Shown here piece by piece: positions 1-8,596 of a stretch of 53,246 bases of DNA; position 1 is the stretch's first letter, and each line of letters begins with the position of its first letter. The translations under genes and the position numbers were made by a program. The stretch is taken from positions 49,287 to 102,532 of the forward strand of contig JAPLDE010000042.1 of assembly GCA_026391855.1 (NCBI GenBank), in the 5' to 3' direction. Source of the stretch: Bacteroidota bacterium. Its GTDB lineage: Bacteria; Bacteroidota; Bacteroidia; Bacteroidales; CAIXZF01. The notes beneath the pieces were generated by a model. That model saw only the letters and a list, made by a program, of their open reading frames with translations. It was not told the origin of the DNA and did not search any database.

Positions 1-2
1 TT

Positions 3-983
3 GCTGATAACATCACCCCACTTGTCGTCTCTCCTCAGGCCCGCCACCCTATTCTTTTCTACATCTGGTTCAACATTACCCTGGCCTCCCTGCTTAACTC
101 CCTGAAACCTGATCTGTTCCTTTCTCCCGATGGTTATGGTTCTCTGCCATTTAAAGGAAAATCTCTGCTGGTGATCCACGATCTGAATTTTGAACATTAT
201 CCTGCCGACTTACCCTGGCTGGTCCGATGGTATTACCGCTACTTTTTCCCCCGTTTCGCTAAAAACGCCAACCGTATTGCCACAGTTTCAGAATTCTCAA
301 AAAAAGATATTTCCACCCGGTACGGCATACGGGAAGATCTCATCGATGTCGTCTATAATGGTGTAAATGAATTATATACCTCCGAATCAGAAGAAAACAC
401 CCTTACCCCGATTGCATCTGTAGCCGATGGCAACCCCTACTTTATTTTCATCGGTTCTCTGCATCCCAGGAAAAACCTGGTAACCCTGTTTAAAGCTTTC
501 GATATTTTCAAAAACCAGGATACGGCTAATACCAAGCTCGTCATCGCCGGTGAAAAAAAATGGTGGACTTCGCAGATAAAATGGGCCTACGCATCTATGT
601 TTTTTCGAAAGGATGTGATTTTTACCGGCAGGTGTACGGTAAGGGAATTGAAACATGCCTTGTCTGAGTCAATTGCATTAGTGTATGTTTCTTATTTTGA
701 AGGCTTTGGAATACCCATCCTGGAGGCTTTTGCCTGTAAAACGGCGGTTATCACCTCTAATGTCACCTCTATGCCTGAAATTGCCGGCGATGCCGCCCTG
801 CTCGTTGATCCTTTCGATAAACATGCCGTGGCTGAAGCCATGCAAACAGTGGCCTCTTCCGCTGACATCAGGAAGGAGTTGATTATCAAAGGCCTGGCCC
901 GTGTGAAGGAATTCAGCTGGCAGAGGTCTGCAGATCTTCTTTGGAATTCAATACTAAAAACCATTCAGCAACACAACGATTAA
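3..983 (+). CDS. GT4-family glycosyltransferase, 5' end outside the window
   Basis: The reading frame is open from the left edge, so the N-terminus is missing; the GTG at 171 is an internal valine and not a credible start, because the upstream residues (for example FLSPDGYGSLP) continue the same fold. The visible part has the GT-B hallmarks of GT4 enzymes: the linker HDLNFEHYP, a nucleotide-sugar binding half beginning at YFIFIGSLHPRKN, and the EX7E-type donor motif in YFEGFGIPILEAFACKTAVITS, where the two glutamates contact the sugar nucleotide. It should transfer a sugar from an NDP-sugar to a lipid- or glycan acceptor on the cytoplasmic face of the membrane. It ends 12 bases before purD and probably heads or belongs to the same operon. 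Family assignment is firm; donor and acceptor cannot be told. Confidence 0.85.
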   Translation, partial: ADNITPLVVSPQARHPILFYIWFNITLASLLNSLKPDLFLSPDGYGSLPFKGKSLLVIHDLNFEHYPADLPWLVRWYYRYFFPRFAKNANRIATVSEFSKKDISTRYGIREDLIDVVYNGVNELYTSESEENTLTPIASVADGNPYFIFIGSLHPRKNLVTLFKAFDIFKNQDTANTKLVIAGEKKWWTSQIKWAYASMFFRKDVIFTGRCTVRELKHALSESIALVYVSYFEGFGIPILEAFACKTAVITSNVTSMPEIAGDAALLVDPFDKHAVAEAMQTVASSADIRKELIIKGLARVKEFSWQRSADLLWNSILKTIQQHND

Positions 984-995
984 TCATAATTCAGG

Positions 996-2294
996 ATGCC
1001 TGATAAAAAATACAATGTACTCATTCTGGGGGCAGGAGGCCGGGAACATACGCTGGCATGGAAAATATCACAGAGTCTGCTTCTTGGCAACTTATATACC
1101 GCACCGGGTAATGCAGGCACAGCTGCCCTGGGTGTTAATCTGCCGGTGTCGGAAACCGATTTCCCGGCCATCAGAAAGGCTGTCCTCGACCATCAGGTCA
1201 ACCTGGTGGTGGTTGGCCCGGAAGCCCCGTTGGTTAAAGGGATAAGCAACTTTTTCATAGCTGACCCCCTGTTGGCCCATATCCCTGTCATTGGCCCTCC
1301 TAAAGAAGGGGCCATGCTGGAAGGAAGCAAGGATTTCGCTAAAAAATTCATGCAGCGTCATGGGATCCCAACCGCTGTCTACCAAACATTTAATTCCGGA
1401 CAGCTGAAAGAAGCGCTGGACTTTTTGCAGACCATGACAGCCCCTTATGTTATCAAAGCCGATGGCCTGGCTGCCGGCAAAGGTGTGGTGATCTGCTCCT
1501 CATACCAGGAAGCAGCCGGTGAGGTGAAGGCCATGCTCATGGATAACAAATTCGGAGAAGCCGGACGTAAAGTTGTTATCGAACAGTTCCTGAGAGGTAT
1601 AGAACTCTCGGTCTTCGTGCTTACAGACGGGAAATCTTTTCTTATCCTCCCTGAAGCCAAAGATTATAAAAGAATCGGAGAACAGGATACCGGCCCGAAC
1701 ACAGGAGGAATGGGTTCCGTTTCACCTGTCCCTTTTGCCGGTGGAGCCTTTTTCGAAAAAATTAAGAACCGGGTAATTATACCTACGATCAATGGACTGA
1801 TATCGGACCATATTCTATACCGCGGATTTATCTTTTTTGGCCTGATCAAGGTCGGGAACGATCCTTATGTTATTGAATATAATGCCAGGCTGGGAGATCC
1901 TGAAACAGAAGTCATCATTCCCAGGATAAAGAATGACCTGCTGGATCTTTTCCGGGCTCTTTCACAGGGGGAACTGTCAACACGCCACATCATCACCGAT
2001 ACCCGGCATGCAGCCTGTATCATGATGGTGGCACCCGGCTACCCGGGGAACTATCCTAAAAACCTGGTAATTAACGGACTACAGAATCTCTCCGGGGTCA
2101 TTCCTTTTCATGCGGGTACAAAAACCGGGAATTTTCCGGGTGAGGTGCTCAGTAATGGAGGTAGAATCCTGGGAATTACTGCGCTCTCTTCCTCCCTTGA
2201 ATCCGCCCTGCAATCCGCTTACCTCGCATGCCAATCCATAGATTATGAAGGTAAATATTATCGAAATGACATCGGTAATGATGTAATAAACTAG
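996..2294 (+). CDS. purD: Phosphoribosylamine-glycine ligase (GARS)
   Basis: Second step of de novo purine synthesis: ATP-dependent joining of glycine to 5-phosphoribosylamine, giving glycinamide ribonucleotide in the cytosol. The 432 residues match the usual PurD length. The N-terminal domain opens with LILGAGGREHTLAWK, the ATP-grasp region carries KADGLAAGKGVVI near residues 150-165, and the metal/ATP site reads EYNARLGDPETE near residue 290; NTGGMGS is also present. The ATG at 996 gives the exact expected N-terminus. It is sandwiched between glycosyltransferase genes and small membrane proteins; a similar purD/membrane protein/DUF6427 arrangement is something I recall from Flavobacteriia, so the context is probably old rather than functional. 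No purine riboswitch is visible upstream, where the previous gene ends 12 bases away. Confidence 0.97.
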   Translation: MPDKKYNVLILGAGGREHTLAWKISQSLLLGNLYTAPGNAGTAALGVNLPVSETDFPAIRKAVLDHQVNLVVVGPEAPLVKGISNFFIADPLLAHIPVIGPPKEGAMLEGSKDFAKKFMQRHGIPTAVYQTFNSGQLKEALDFLQTMTAPYVIKADGLAAGKGVVICSSYQEAAGEVKAMLMDNKFGEAGRKVVIEQFLRGIELSVFVLTDGKSFLILPEAKDYKRIGEQDTGPNTGGMGSVSPVPFAGGAFFEKIKNRVIIPTINGLISDHILYRGFIFFGLIKVGNDPYVIEYNARLGDPETEVIIPRIKNDLLDLFRALSQGELSTRHIITDTRHAACIMMVAPGYPGNYPKNLVINGLQNLSGVIPFHAGTKTGNFPGEVLSNGGRILGITALSSSLESALQSAYLACQSIDYEGKYYRNDIGNDVIN

Positions 2295-2307
2295 TATTCT
2301 GTTGCTT

Positions 2308-2502
2308 ATGAAGCCCGATAACGTTATTCTCTGGCTGATAGGATTAAGCTTTGTAGGCTTTCTGATCGGTCTGGTGGGAAAGAATACCAATAACCATAAA
2401 AAGAAATCTTTTCGGTTTGAAAGCTTTTTTACATGGATTTCAATTGTTTCGGTCACTACATTGATAATTTTGGCTTTCCTTTATACCATCCTTTATACTT
2501 AA
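2308..2502 (+). CDS. Small two-helix membrane protein of unknown function
   Basis: A 64-residue protein with two predicted membrane helices (about residues 6-22, NVILWLIGLSFVGFLIG, and 41-62, near IVSVTTLIILAFLYTIL) joined by a basic, lysine-rich loop. The ATG at 2308 is preferred over the in-frame TTG at 2302. It starts 13 bases after purD and ends 12 bases before the next gene, so it is cotranscribed. In other Bacteroidota a small membrane protein (DUF6341-type) occupies this slot between purD and a DUF6427 gene; the position agrees, but I cannot confirm sequence similarity. Function unknown. Confidence 0.6.
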   Translation: MKPDNVILWLIGLSFVGFLIGLVGKNTNNHKKKSFRFESFFTWISIVSVTTLIILAFLYTILYT

Positions 2503-2514
2503 TCTGTCAAACCA

Positions 2515-3384
2515 ATGCTGATCAGGTTATTCAGGTCTGATTTCACCTTTCAGTTTATCATCCTTCTGATACTGGCTGTTCTGCTTTGGCTTCCGGCTTT
2601 GCTCAACCCCTTGCCTGCTGCAGCTGCATGGTCACCTTTTGGTGTATACGCCGTTGTCGTTTCCGTTTTCAACAATCTCCCTTTCCTCAGGACCTTACTG
2701 GCAATGCTGCTGGTGCTTACCGAAGGGATCTTCCTTACCTTGTTGCTCACCAATCACGACCTTTCACCCCGTAACAGCGCCATGCCTGTTATCATATACC
2801 TGATCTTCATGAGCTGGCATCCTTCCATGCTCACCTTTCATCCAGCCATTTTTGCCAATGCCTTCCTTATCTTGTTTCTTTACATGTTTCTCAATGTATA
2901 TGAACGTCCTGATGCCTTCAAAGAAGTGTTTTCTGCCTGTTTTGCTCTCTCTCTCTCGGTTTTCTTCGATTTTTCAGGGGTGGTTTTTATATTGCTGGTT
3001 TGGTTCGGGTTTCTGCTCTACAGGGTATTCTCCTGGAGAGAATGGGCCATCAGCCTGGTCGGATTCTGCCTCCCCTTGCTTTTTGCCGGATTTTATTATT
3101 TCTGGAATGATCAGTTTTTTATACAGATAAAAAGAATGACTGACTTCCTCTTTAAGATCAACCTGATTGATTTGCATTTTGAACCGGTTACGATGATAGT
3201 GGTCATCATTATGGCCTTGTTCACCTTCTCCGCCATACTGAAAGTGCTGGGTGTCATCCAGGAAAAGGTGATCAGCATCAGGAAAAAATTCCTCTTCATG
3301 ATCTGGTTTTTTATTCTGGCCATCCCGGTTTTCTTCTTTTCCGGAGAATTCACTGAATGTGAAAGTATTATTCCTGTCATATGA
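2515..3384 (+). CDS. DUF6427-like polytopic membrane protein
   Basis: A 289-residue integral membrane protein, almost entirely hydrophobic, with about seven or eight helices; the N-terminus MLIRLFRSDFTFQFIILLIL and the repeated short loops resemble the Bacteroidota-specific DUF6427 family, whose function is not known. Its place downstream of purD and a small membrane protein supports this. The start ATG at 2515 lies 12 bases after the previous stop. The 3' end overlaps the next gene by 26 bases, which indicates translational coupling with the glycosyltransferase fusion. A role in envelope biogenesis is possible from the company it keeps but nothing in the sequence proves it. Confidence 0.6.
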   Translation: MLIRLFRSDFTFQFIILLILAVLLWLPALLNPLPAAAAWSPFGVYAVVVSVFNNLPFLRTLLAMLLVLTEGIFLTLLLTNHDLSPRNSAMPVIIYLIFMSWHPSMLTFHPAIFANAFLILFLYMFLNVYERPDAFKEVFSACFALSLSVFFDFSGVVFILLVWFGFLLYRVFSWREWAISLVGFCLPLLFAGFYYFWNDQFFIQIKRMTDFLFKINLIDLHFEPVTMIVVIIMALFTFSAILKVLGVIQEKVISIRKKFLFMIWFFILAIPVFFFSGEFTECESIIPVI

Positions 3385-5671
3385 TGGTTTAACTGACCCG
3401 CTCGGAAGGTCGCAGATATTACCGTATTTGCAGGGTTTGTCGAAAGAGGGTCGTCAATTTCATGTTCTCAGCTGCGAAAAGGTCGAAACTTACCGTATCC
3501 ACCGGGAAACCGTTGCAGCGATCTGCCGGCATTACGGAATTGAATGGACCTGGTTGCCATTTCCTGAGAATAAAGGAATGCTGAGTCAGTTCAGGCTGCT
3601 GAGGGACTTTACCAGACTGGCTCTTGCTATTGCCATGAAAGAAAAAACCGGGCTGGTCCACTGCAGAAGCTACCCGGCAGCCTTAACCGGGTTAAGGATC
3701 AGAAAAAAACTGGGTATCCCGTGGATCTTCGACATCAGGGGTTTCTGGATTGATGAACGAAAAGAAGGAAAGATCTGGAATACCGGGAATCCAGCCGTAC
3801 GTCTGGTCATTCTTCTGTTCAGGATGGCCGAACGAAGCCTCTTCCGCCAGGCCGATACAATTGTTTCTCTTACAGATAAGGGGAAAGAGATCATTGAAAA
3901 TAAATTTTTCCGCGGAATATCAGCCAGGCCTGTCCGGGTCATTCCCTGTTGCACTGATTTCAAGGTGTTTAACCCCGGCATCCGGACCGAAAGAAATTCG
4001 GTTAGAAACCGGCTGAATATTCCGTCCGATGCCTTCGTGCTCACCTACCTGGGTTCCATCGGAACCTGGTACCTGCTGGAAGAGATGCTTGACTTCTTTA
4101 AATTATTAACACAATCAAAACCAGGATCTTACTTTTTATTTATTACCAACGAACAACCAGACAAGATCAGGGTTACTGCAGGAAAAAAAGGAGTTAGCCC
4201 TGAGTCCCTGCGAATCACATCGGCTCTTCATGGGGAGGTCCCGGCACTGCTGGGAATAAGCGACTGGGGAATTGCGCTGATCAGGCCCACGTGGTCCAAA
4301 CAAGCCAGCTCCCCCGTAAAATGGGCGGAATTCCTTGCCTCAGGGATACCCCTGGTAGTTAATAAAGGAATTGGCGATGTGGATAGTCTTCAGCACAGGC
4401 TACCAGGCCTTGTAGCCATCGCAGGGTTCACTGAAAGTGAATATTCACGGGCGATTTCTATGCTTTGCGACACCCGGGTTTATGATCGGGAAACGATTTC
4501 CTCACAGGCCCGCCAGGTGTTCGACCTTCCCATTGCGATAAAATCCTATTCAGAAGCCTACCGGGCTGCCTCTAACAAAAAAGTGCTCATTATTGCCTCG
4601 CACCGCCCCGACCGTGCGCCTAACCAGCGGTTCAGGTTCGAACAGTATTTCGGGTTCCTTCAAAATAATGGTTTTAGCTGTCAGCTCGCCTATATCATTC
4701 ATGCCAGAGAAGATGCTTTTATGTATCAAAATGGCCATTTCCTGAAAAAAGCCCTTTTCTTTTATGTAAAGTCATGGATAAGAAGATGGAAGGTCTTAAA
4801 GGTTAAAGATCATTATGACCTGATCATAATTGCCAGGGAAGCCCTGATGACAAGGTCAACCTATTTTGAAAGACACCTGAGAAGAAGCCGGGCAGCTTTT
4901 GTATTCGATTTCGATGACTCCATCTGGCTCTCAAATGTTTCGGCTGCGAACCGCTACTTTCACTGGCTGAAGAATCCCGGCAAAACGTCCAGCATCATCA
5001 GCATGTCGGATCTGGTGATCGCCGGGAACCAATATCTTGAAAAGTATGCATCTGAATTCAATTCAAAAGTCGTGGTCATCCCAACCTGCGTCGATACGGA
5101 TGAGTTCCGTCCGACGAATCATCCTTCCTCAGAGAATATCCCGGTGGTGATTGGCTGGACAGGTAGCATTACAACCATTCCACACCTTGGGTACATTGAA
5201 TCTGCCCTTCTCTCTGTAAAAGAAAAGTATGGCGATCGTATCCGGTATTTAGTGGTCGGCGATGAAAACTATATGAACTCCCGGCTGGATATCAAAGGGC
5301 TGCCATGGTCGCTGGATACGGAAAAACAACTCCTTTCCCGCTTCGATATCGGGATCATGCCCCTGCCCGACAACAAATGGACCAGGGGTAAATGCGGCTT
5401 TAAGGGTCTTCTATGCATGGCGATGGGCATCCCCGTCATTATGTCCCCGGTCGGGGTTAATAGTGAGATCATTACAGATGGGGTTAATGGTTTCCTGGCT
5501 GAGGATCACCGGCAATGGGTTGAAAAACTGAGCCTGCTGATCGAATCTTCCTCCCTGAGAAAACAGTTAGGCGCAAGGGGAAGGGAAACAGTCGTAGAGC
5601 ACTATTCAGTAAATGCCTGGAAAAATAAATACCTTGAATTGTTCTCAGCATTAACCGGTAAACCATGCTAA
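3359..5671 (+). CDS. Fused double glycosyltransferase (two GT-B/GT4-like halves)
   Basis: At 770 residues this is about twice the length of an ordinary GT4 enzyme and contains two complete-looking halves. Half 1 (about 1-395) starts MKVLFLSYDGLTDPLGRSQ, has HCRSYPAALTGLRIRKKLG and a C-terminal Rossmann part with VLTYLGSIGTWY and the donor region KWAEFLASGIPLVVNKGIG. Half 2 (about 402-765) restarts with a fresh GT-B N-terminus, KVLIIASHRPDRAPNQRFRF, then VIGWTGSITTIPHL and KGLLCMAMGIPVIMSPVGVN. The start is a GTG at 3359 inside the end of the previous gene; the 3' end overlaps rnhB by 7 bases. The halves may add two successive sugars, or one may be a non-catalytic partner. In relatives I would expect two separate genes; fusion by loss of a stop codon is the likely origin. 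Confidence 0.8.
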   Translation: MKVLFLSYDGLTDPLGRSQILPYLQGLSKEGRQFHVLSCEKVETYRIHRETVAAICRHYGIEWTWLPFPENKGMLSQFRLLRDFTRLALAIAMKEKTGLVHCRSYPAALTGLRIRKKLGIPWIFDIRGFWIDERKEGKIWNTGNPAVRLVILLFRMAERSLFRQADTIVSLTDKGKEIIENKFFRGISARPVRVIPCCTDFKVFNPGIRTERNSVRNRLNIPSDAFVLTYLGSIGTWYLLEEMLDFFKLLTQSKPGSYFLFITNEQPDKIRVTAGKKGVSPESLRITSALHGEVPALLGISDWGIALIRPTWSKQASSPVKWAEFLASGIPLVVNKGIGDVDSLQHRLPGLVAIAGFTESEYSRAISMLCDTRVYDRETISSQARQVFDLPIAIKSYSEAYRAASNKKVLIIASHRPDRAPNQRFRFEQYFGFLQNNGFSCQLAYIIHAREDAFMYQNGHFLKKALFFYVKSWIRRWKVLKVKDHYDLIIIAREALMTRSTYFERHLRRSRAAFVFDFDDSIWLSNVSAANRYFHWLKNPGKTSSIISMSDLVIAGNQYLEKYASEFNSKVVVIPTCVDTDEFRPTNHPSSENIPVVIGWTGSITTIPHLGYIESALLSVKEKYGDRIRYLVVGDENYMNSRLDIKGLPWSLDTEKQLLSRFDIGIMPLPDNKWTRGKCGFKGLLCMAMGIPVIMSPVGVNSEIITDGVNGFLAEDHRQWVEKLSLLIESSSLRKQLGARGRETVVEHYSVNAWKNKYLELFSALTGKPC

Positions 5672-6267
5672 AAACAGGATTCACAAGGGATCTCCTCGAA
5701 GCAGGATGTGATGAGGCAGGAAGAGGATGCCTGGCAGGCCCCGTTTATGCTGCAGCCGTGATCCTTCCACATAACTACCAGCATCCCATGCTGAATGATT
5801 CAAAAAAGCTTTCTGTAAACCAGCGAAACCTCCTCCGTGACGAAATTGAACACCATGCACTGGCCTGGGCGGTGGCTTCCCTCGATCATGAAGCCATCGA
5901 CCGGGAAAATATCCTTTGGGCCTCTGTTCACGCAATGCACCTGGCATTGAGTAATTTAAATATGAAACCTCAATTGGTCCTGGTCGACGGAAACCGGTTC
6001 AGGCCTTATCTTGATATCCCTTTTCAGTGTATCGTGAAAGGAGATGCCACTTTTTCTTCCATTGCAGCCGCCTCTATCCTGGCAAAAACACACCGTGATG
6101 AATATATGATCCAACTTCACGATCAACACCCTGAATATGAATGGATTAAAAATAAAGGTTACCCCACTGCTTCCCATATACGGGCTGTCCAAAAATTAGG
6201 CATCTCTCCTTATCACCGAAAAACATTCAGGATATCAGGCCAGGTAAAGCTGTCCTTTGACGAGTAA
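5665..6267 (+). CDS. rnhB: Ribonuclease HII
   Basis: Cuts the RNA strand of RNA:DNA hybrids and removes single ribonucleotides misincorporated in DNA. The 200-residue length is normal. The catalytic signature DEAGRGCLAGPVYAAA starts at Asp16-Glu17, the third acidic residue lies in LVLVDGNRF, and the C-terminal block ASILAKTHRDEYM carries the fourth. The usual KNKGYPTASHIRAVQKLG segment and the HRKTF end are present. Start ATG at 5665 overlaps the preceding glycosyltransferase by 7 bases, so it closes the first operon. The next gene is convergent and begins only 14 bases further on. Confidence 0.96.
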   Translation: MLKTGFTRDLLEAGCDEAGRGCLAGPVYAAAVILPHNYQHPMLNDSKKLSVNQRNLLRDEIEHHALAWAVASLDHEAIDRENILWASVHAMHLALSNLNMKPQLVLVDGNRFRPYLDIPFQCIVKGDATFSSIAAASILAKTHRDEYMIQLHDQHPEYEWIKNKGYPTASHIRAVQKLGISPYHRKTFRISGQVKLSFDE

Positions 6268-6281
6268 TCACTGCCCAATGG

Positions 6282-7265
6282 TCAGGATTCCCGGGGTTTG
6301 GTGCTCCTGAGCCACAACTTCTGACCCTTGTATGGCTGATTTCCTTTCTCCATCCGGTTCTTCCTGTACAAAAACTTCATTTTTATCCCGTACAACTGCG
6401 AAATAGTGTATATGGTCTCATGAGGCTTTACAATATGAAATTCCTTTTCTGCACGCCTTCGTTTTGGTTGAATATAGATGATCTGACCTTGTTTGATCTC
6501 ATCCTTTTTCGACAACTCATTATATCGGCAGATCTGCCAGGTCATCAGATCAAGATCTTCTGCAAGTTTCTTAATATTGTCACCTTTTAGCGAAACAGTG
6601 AACTTTACCCTGTTGTTCCTGTATACCTGCCGTCTGACAACCCCAAAGCTGATCACTTCTGCATCGCTGGTCCTCACCATTTCCTTGTATTCCTTGGGCA
6701 AACTGTCGATGGTAAACGAAAACTGCTCCCCGAAAGGCAGGTCCCCTGCATGATCAAATTCAAATAACCGGTTATCTTCAATAATTTTGATAAGCATCTG
6801 CGGGTATTGAGGATTGGTGGCATATCCGGCCTTCTTCAGTCCGTAGGCCCATTCTTTGTAATCGGTTGGCTTCAGCTCAAAAAGAAACGCATACCTGGGC
6901 CGGGAACAAAGAAAACGGGTATGATCTTCAAAGGATTGGTCTGGTGTGCGGTATTTCCGGAAACACTCGTTCTTCTCATCATCATCCTTGTAATAGGCTT
7001 CCCCGTCCCAATCCTCATGACACTTTATTCCGAAATGATTGTTAGCATTAACCGCCAGGTCACTGTTCCCGTTTGCCGATTCAAGTATTCCCTGGGCAAG
7101 AGTTATACTGGCCGGGATTCTGTGCTCCTTCATCTTACGGATCGCGACCTCTTTATACCTTGAAATATATTCCTGCACCGAAACCTGAGCAGGGACTCTT
7201 TGCCCCATGACAAGGCAGGAAACAAGTAAGATTCCACCTAAATTAAGTAATGTCCTTATATTCAT
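6282..7265 (-). CDS. Exported glucosaminidase with two LysM-like domains
   Basis: A 327-residue peptidoglycan hydrolase of the FlgJ/AcmA-type glucosaminidase family (GH73). Residues 1-27 form a signal peptide ending near RVPAQ. The catalytic domain (about 31-175) has ASITLAQGILESANGNSDL with the probable general acid Glu62, followed by NNHFGIKCHEDWDG and the YAFLFEL...WAYGLKKAGYAT block typical of this family. The C-terminus carries two LysM-like peptidoglycan-binding segments (about 220-268, ending QGQIIYIQPKRR, and 273-318, beginning FHIVKPHETIYTISQLYG). It should cleave the glycan strand at N-acetylglucosamine in the periplasm during growth or division. It stands alone, convergent with rnhB and divergent from rsmG. 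Confidence 0.9.
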   Translation of the reverse strand: MNIRTLLNLGGILLVSCLVMGQRVPAQVSVQEYISRYKEVAIRKMKEHRIPASITLAQGILESANGNSDLAVNANNHFGIKCHEDWDGEAYYKDDDEKNECFRKYRTPDQSFEDHTRFLCSRPRYAFLFELKPTDYKEWAYGLKKAGYATNPQYPQMLIKIIEDNRLFEFDHAGDLPFGEQFSFTIDSLPKEYKEMVRTSDAEVISFGVVRRQVYRNNRVKFTVSLKGDNIKKLAEDLDLMTWQICRYNELSKKDEIKQGQIIYIQPKRRRAEKEFHIVKPHETIYTISQLYGIKMKFLYRKNRMEKGNQPYKGQKLWLRSTKPRES

Positions 7266-7286
7266 GCCATTTCATTCCTGAATCTA

Positions 7287-7317
7287 CAAAATAAAGGGTT
7301 TATAAGGCAGAATTCAA
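7287..7317 (-). promoter_or_regulatory. Possible promoter of the glucosaminidase gene
   Basis: On the minus strand the -7 candidate TTATTTTG (7287-7294) lies 20 bases downstream of a TTG (7315-7317). This is one mismatch from the Bacteroidota consensus TAnnTTTG and would give a leader of about 15 bases. The same TTG-N20-TTATTTTG arrangement appears before the giant protein gene. Confidence 0.3.
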
Positions 7318-7390
7318 CCTCTCTCCAATGAAAAAGCAAACAACCCTTTGTTAATTTACTTATCTTCACCACTTTAAATCATTCTTTTCT

Positions 7391-8017
7391 ATGGATCTGA
7401 TTTTGAAATACTTCCCTGAAATTTCATATCAGCAACAGCAAACCCTTGCCTCCCTCAAACCCTTGTACGAATATTGGAATGACAGGATCAATGTAATCTC
7501 CAGGAATGATATCGTTCATTTTTATGAACGTCACCTGCTTTTTTCCTTGTCTGTAAGCAAAATCATTTCCTTCATACCCGGAACCCGTGTGATTGATGTG
7601 GGAACAGGGGGAGGGTTTCCTGGAATTCCCCTGGCGATCCTCTTTCCGGATACTCAATTTACCCTTATGGACTCCATTGCAAAGAAAACAAAGGTGGTAA
7701 ACGAAATAATAAAAGCATCTTCATTACAAAACACAGTGGCAATTACTTCAAGATCTGAAGGTTATCATTCAACTTTCGATTTTATCCTGGGGAGGGCAGT
7801 GGCTTCACTCCCTGTCTTTATTAAACAAACGTATCATTTGATACTACCGGGGTCTCTTAACACTTTGCCAAATGGGATTATTTACCTCAGGGGAGGGAAT
7901 GATGAACCCTGGCTCAACAACAAGAACTATTCGGTCAGAGAGTGGCCATTGAAAAATTGGTTTGAGGGTGAATTCTTTGAAACTAAGAAGGTTATACATA
8001 TAACGAGACATACTTAA
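7391..8017 (+). CDS. rsmG: 16S rRNA (guanine527-N7)-methyltransferase
   Basis: SAM-dependent enzyme that methylates N7 of G527 in 16S rRNA; loss is known to give low-level streptomycin resistance. The 208 residues match the family. The N-terminal block YEYWNDRINVISRND and the SAM-binding loop VIDVGTGGGFPGIPLAILFP (from about residue 67) are diagnostic, followed by LMDSIAKKTKVV and FILGRAVASLP. The start ATG at 7391 is the first Met of the conserved N-terminus. It is a single gene here, not next to gidA, which is common in Bacteroidota. The final residues (VIHITRHT) are complete. Confidence 0.95.
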   Translation: MDLILKYFPEISYQQQQTLASLKPLYEYWNDRINVISRNDIVHFYERHLLFSLSVSKIISFIPGTRVIDVGTGGGFPGIPLAILFPDTQFTLMDSIAKKTKVVNEIIKASSLQNTVAITSRSEGYHSTFDFILGRAVASLPVFIKQTYHLILPGSLNTLPNGIIYLRGGNDEPWLNNKNYSVREWPLKNWFEGEFFETKKVIHITRHT

Positions 8018-8095
8018 GGAAATTAACTCGATTTTATGACCTCAAATCATTAAACTGTTCAATCTTTTATTTTACTTAGCATATTATTCACAAAA

Positions 8096-8103
8096 AAGGA
8101 GGA
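8096..8103 (+). promoter_or_regulatory. Strong Shine-Dalgarno sequence before the OPT gene
   Basis: AAGGAGGA sits 3 bases before the ATG at 8107. It stands out because most genes in this window lack any recognisable ribosome binding site, as is usual in Bacteroidota. It fixes the start of the OPT transporter. Confidence 0.7.
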
Positions 8104-8106
8104 ACT

Positions 8107-8583
8107 ATGTCAGAACAACGCAAATTTGTACCTTTTGTATCCCCGGAGACCAATATGGCCGAATTTACCCTGAGAGCCGTCATCATTGGCTTGGTGATGT
8201 CGGTTATTTTAGGTGCGGCCAATGCCTATCTGGGGCTTAAAGCAGGAATGACCATTGCGGCCACTTACCCGGCTGCTGTTATCGGGATGGCTATCCTTAA
8301 AATAGTGAGAGGATCCATTCTCGAAGAAAACATCGCCCGTACCGTTGGTTCAATCGGTGAATCAGTGGCTGCCGGTGCCATCTTTACCCTTCCTGCATTC
8401 TTCGTGGCCGGTCTCTGGAAAGATTTTTTTACCCCTGGACATTACATCACGTCATCGATGATATTGGTGGCCGGTGGGGTGCTTGGCATCATGTTCGTTG
8501 CCTTGTTGCGCAAGGTGATGGTTGAAGATGCCGAATTACCCTTCCCTGAATCAGTAGCCGCTGCCGAGATCCATCAGGCTTAA
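8107..8583 (+). CDS. OPT-family oligopeptide transporter, N-terminal fragment (frame broken)
   Basis: The first 158 residues of a polytopic OPT-family transporter, a family that takes up small peptides or metal-chelate compounds. Recognisable are AANAYLGLKAGMTIAATYPA, the helix region GSIGESVAAGAIFTLPAFF and the characteristic loop ELPFPESVAAAEIHQA, after which a TAA stops the frame at 8581-8583. In intact relatives this loop runs on through roughly twenty residues into the next helix and then the segment found at the start of the following fragment. The next fragment is in a different frame, so about 60 bases (not a multiple of three) appear to be missing at about 8575-8585. Either the gene is a pseudogene or the assembly lost bases here. 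The remainder of the coding sequence is well preserved. Confidence 0.75.
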   Translation: MSEQRKFVPFVSPETNMAEFTLRAVIIGLVMSVILGAANAYLGLKAGMTIAATYPAAVIGMAILKIVRGSILEENIARTVGSIGESVAAGAIFTLPAFFVAGLWKDFFTPGHYITSSMILVAGGVLGIMFVALLRKVMVEDAELPFPESVAAAEIHQA

Positions 8584-8596
8584 AACCCTTGGAGAA

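Noticed and set aside
171..983. Full-length glycosyltransferase starting at 171
   Set aside because: The frame is open to the left edge, and the residues before 171 continue the GT-B fold, so 171 is internal.
2079..2456. Antisense open frames over purD, asnB, giant and other genes
   Set aside because: They are shadows of real coding frames, with no independent support.
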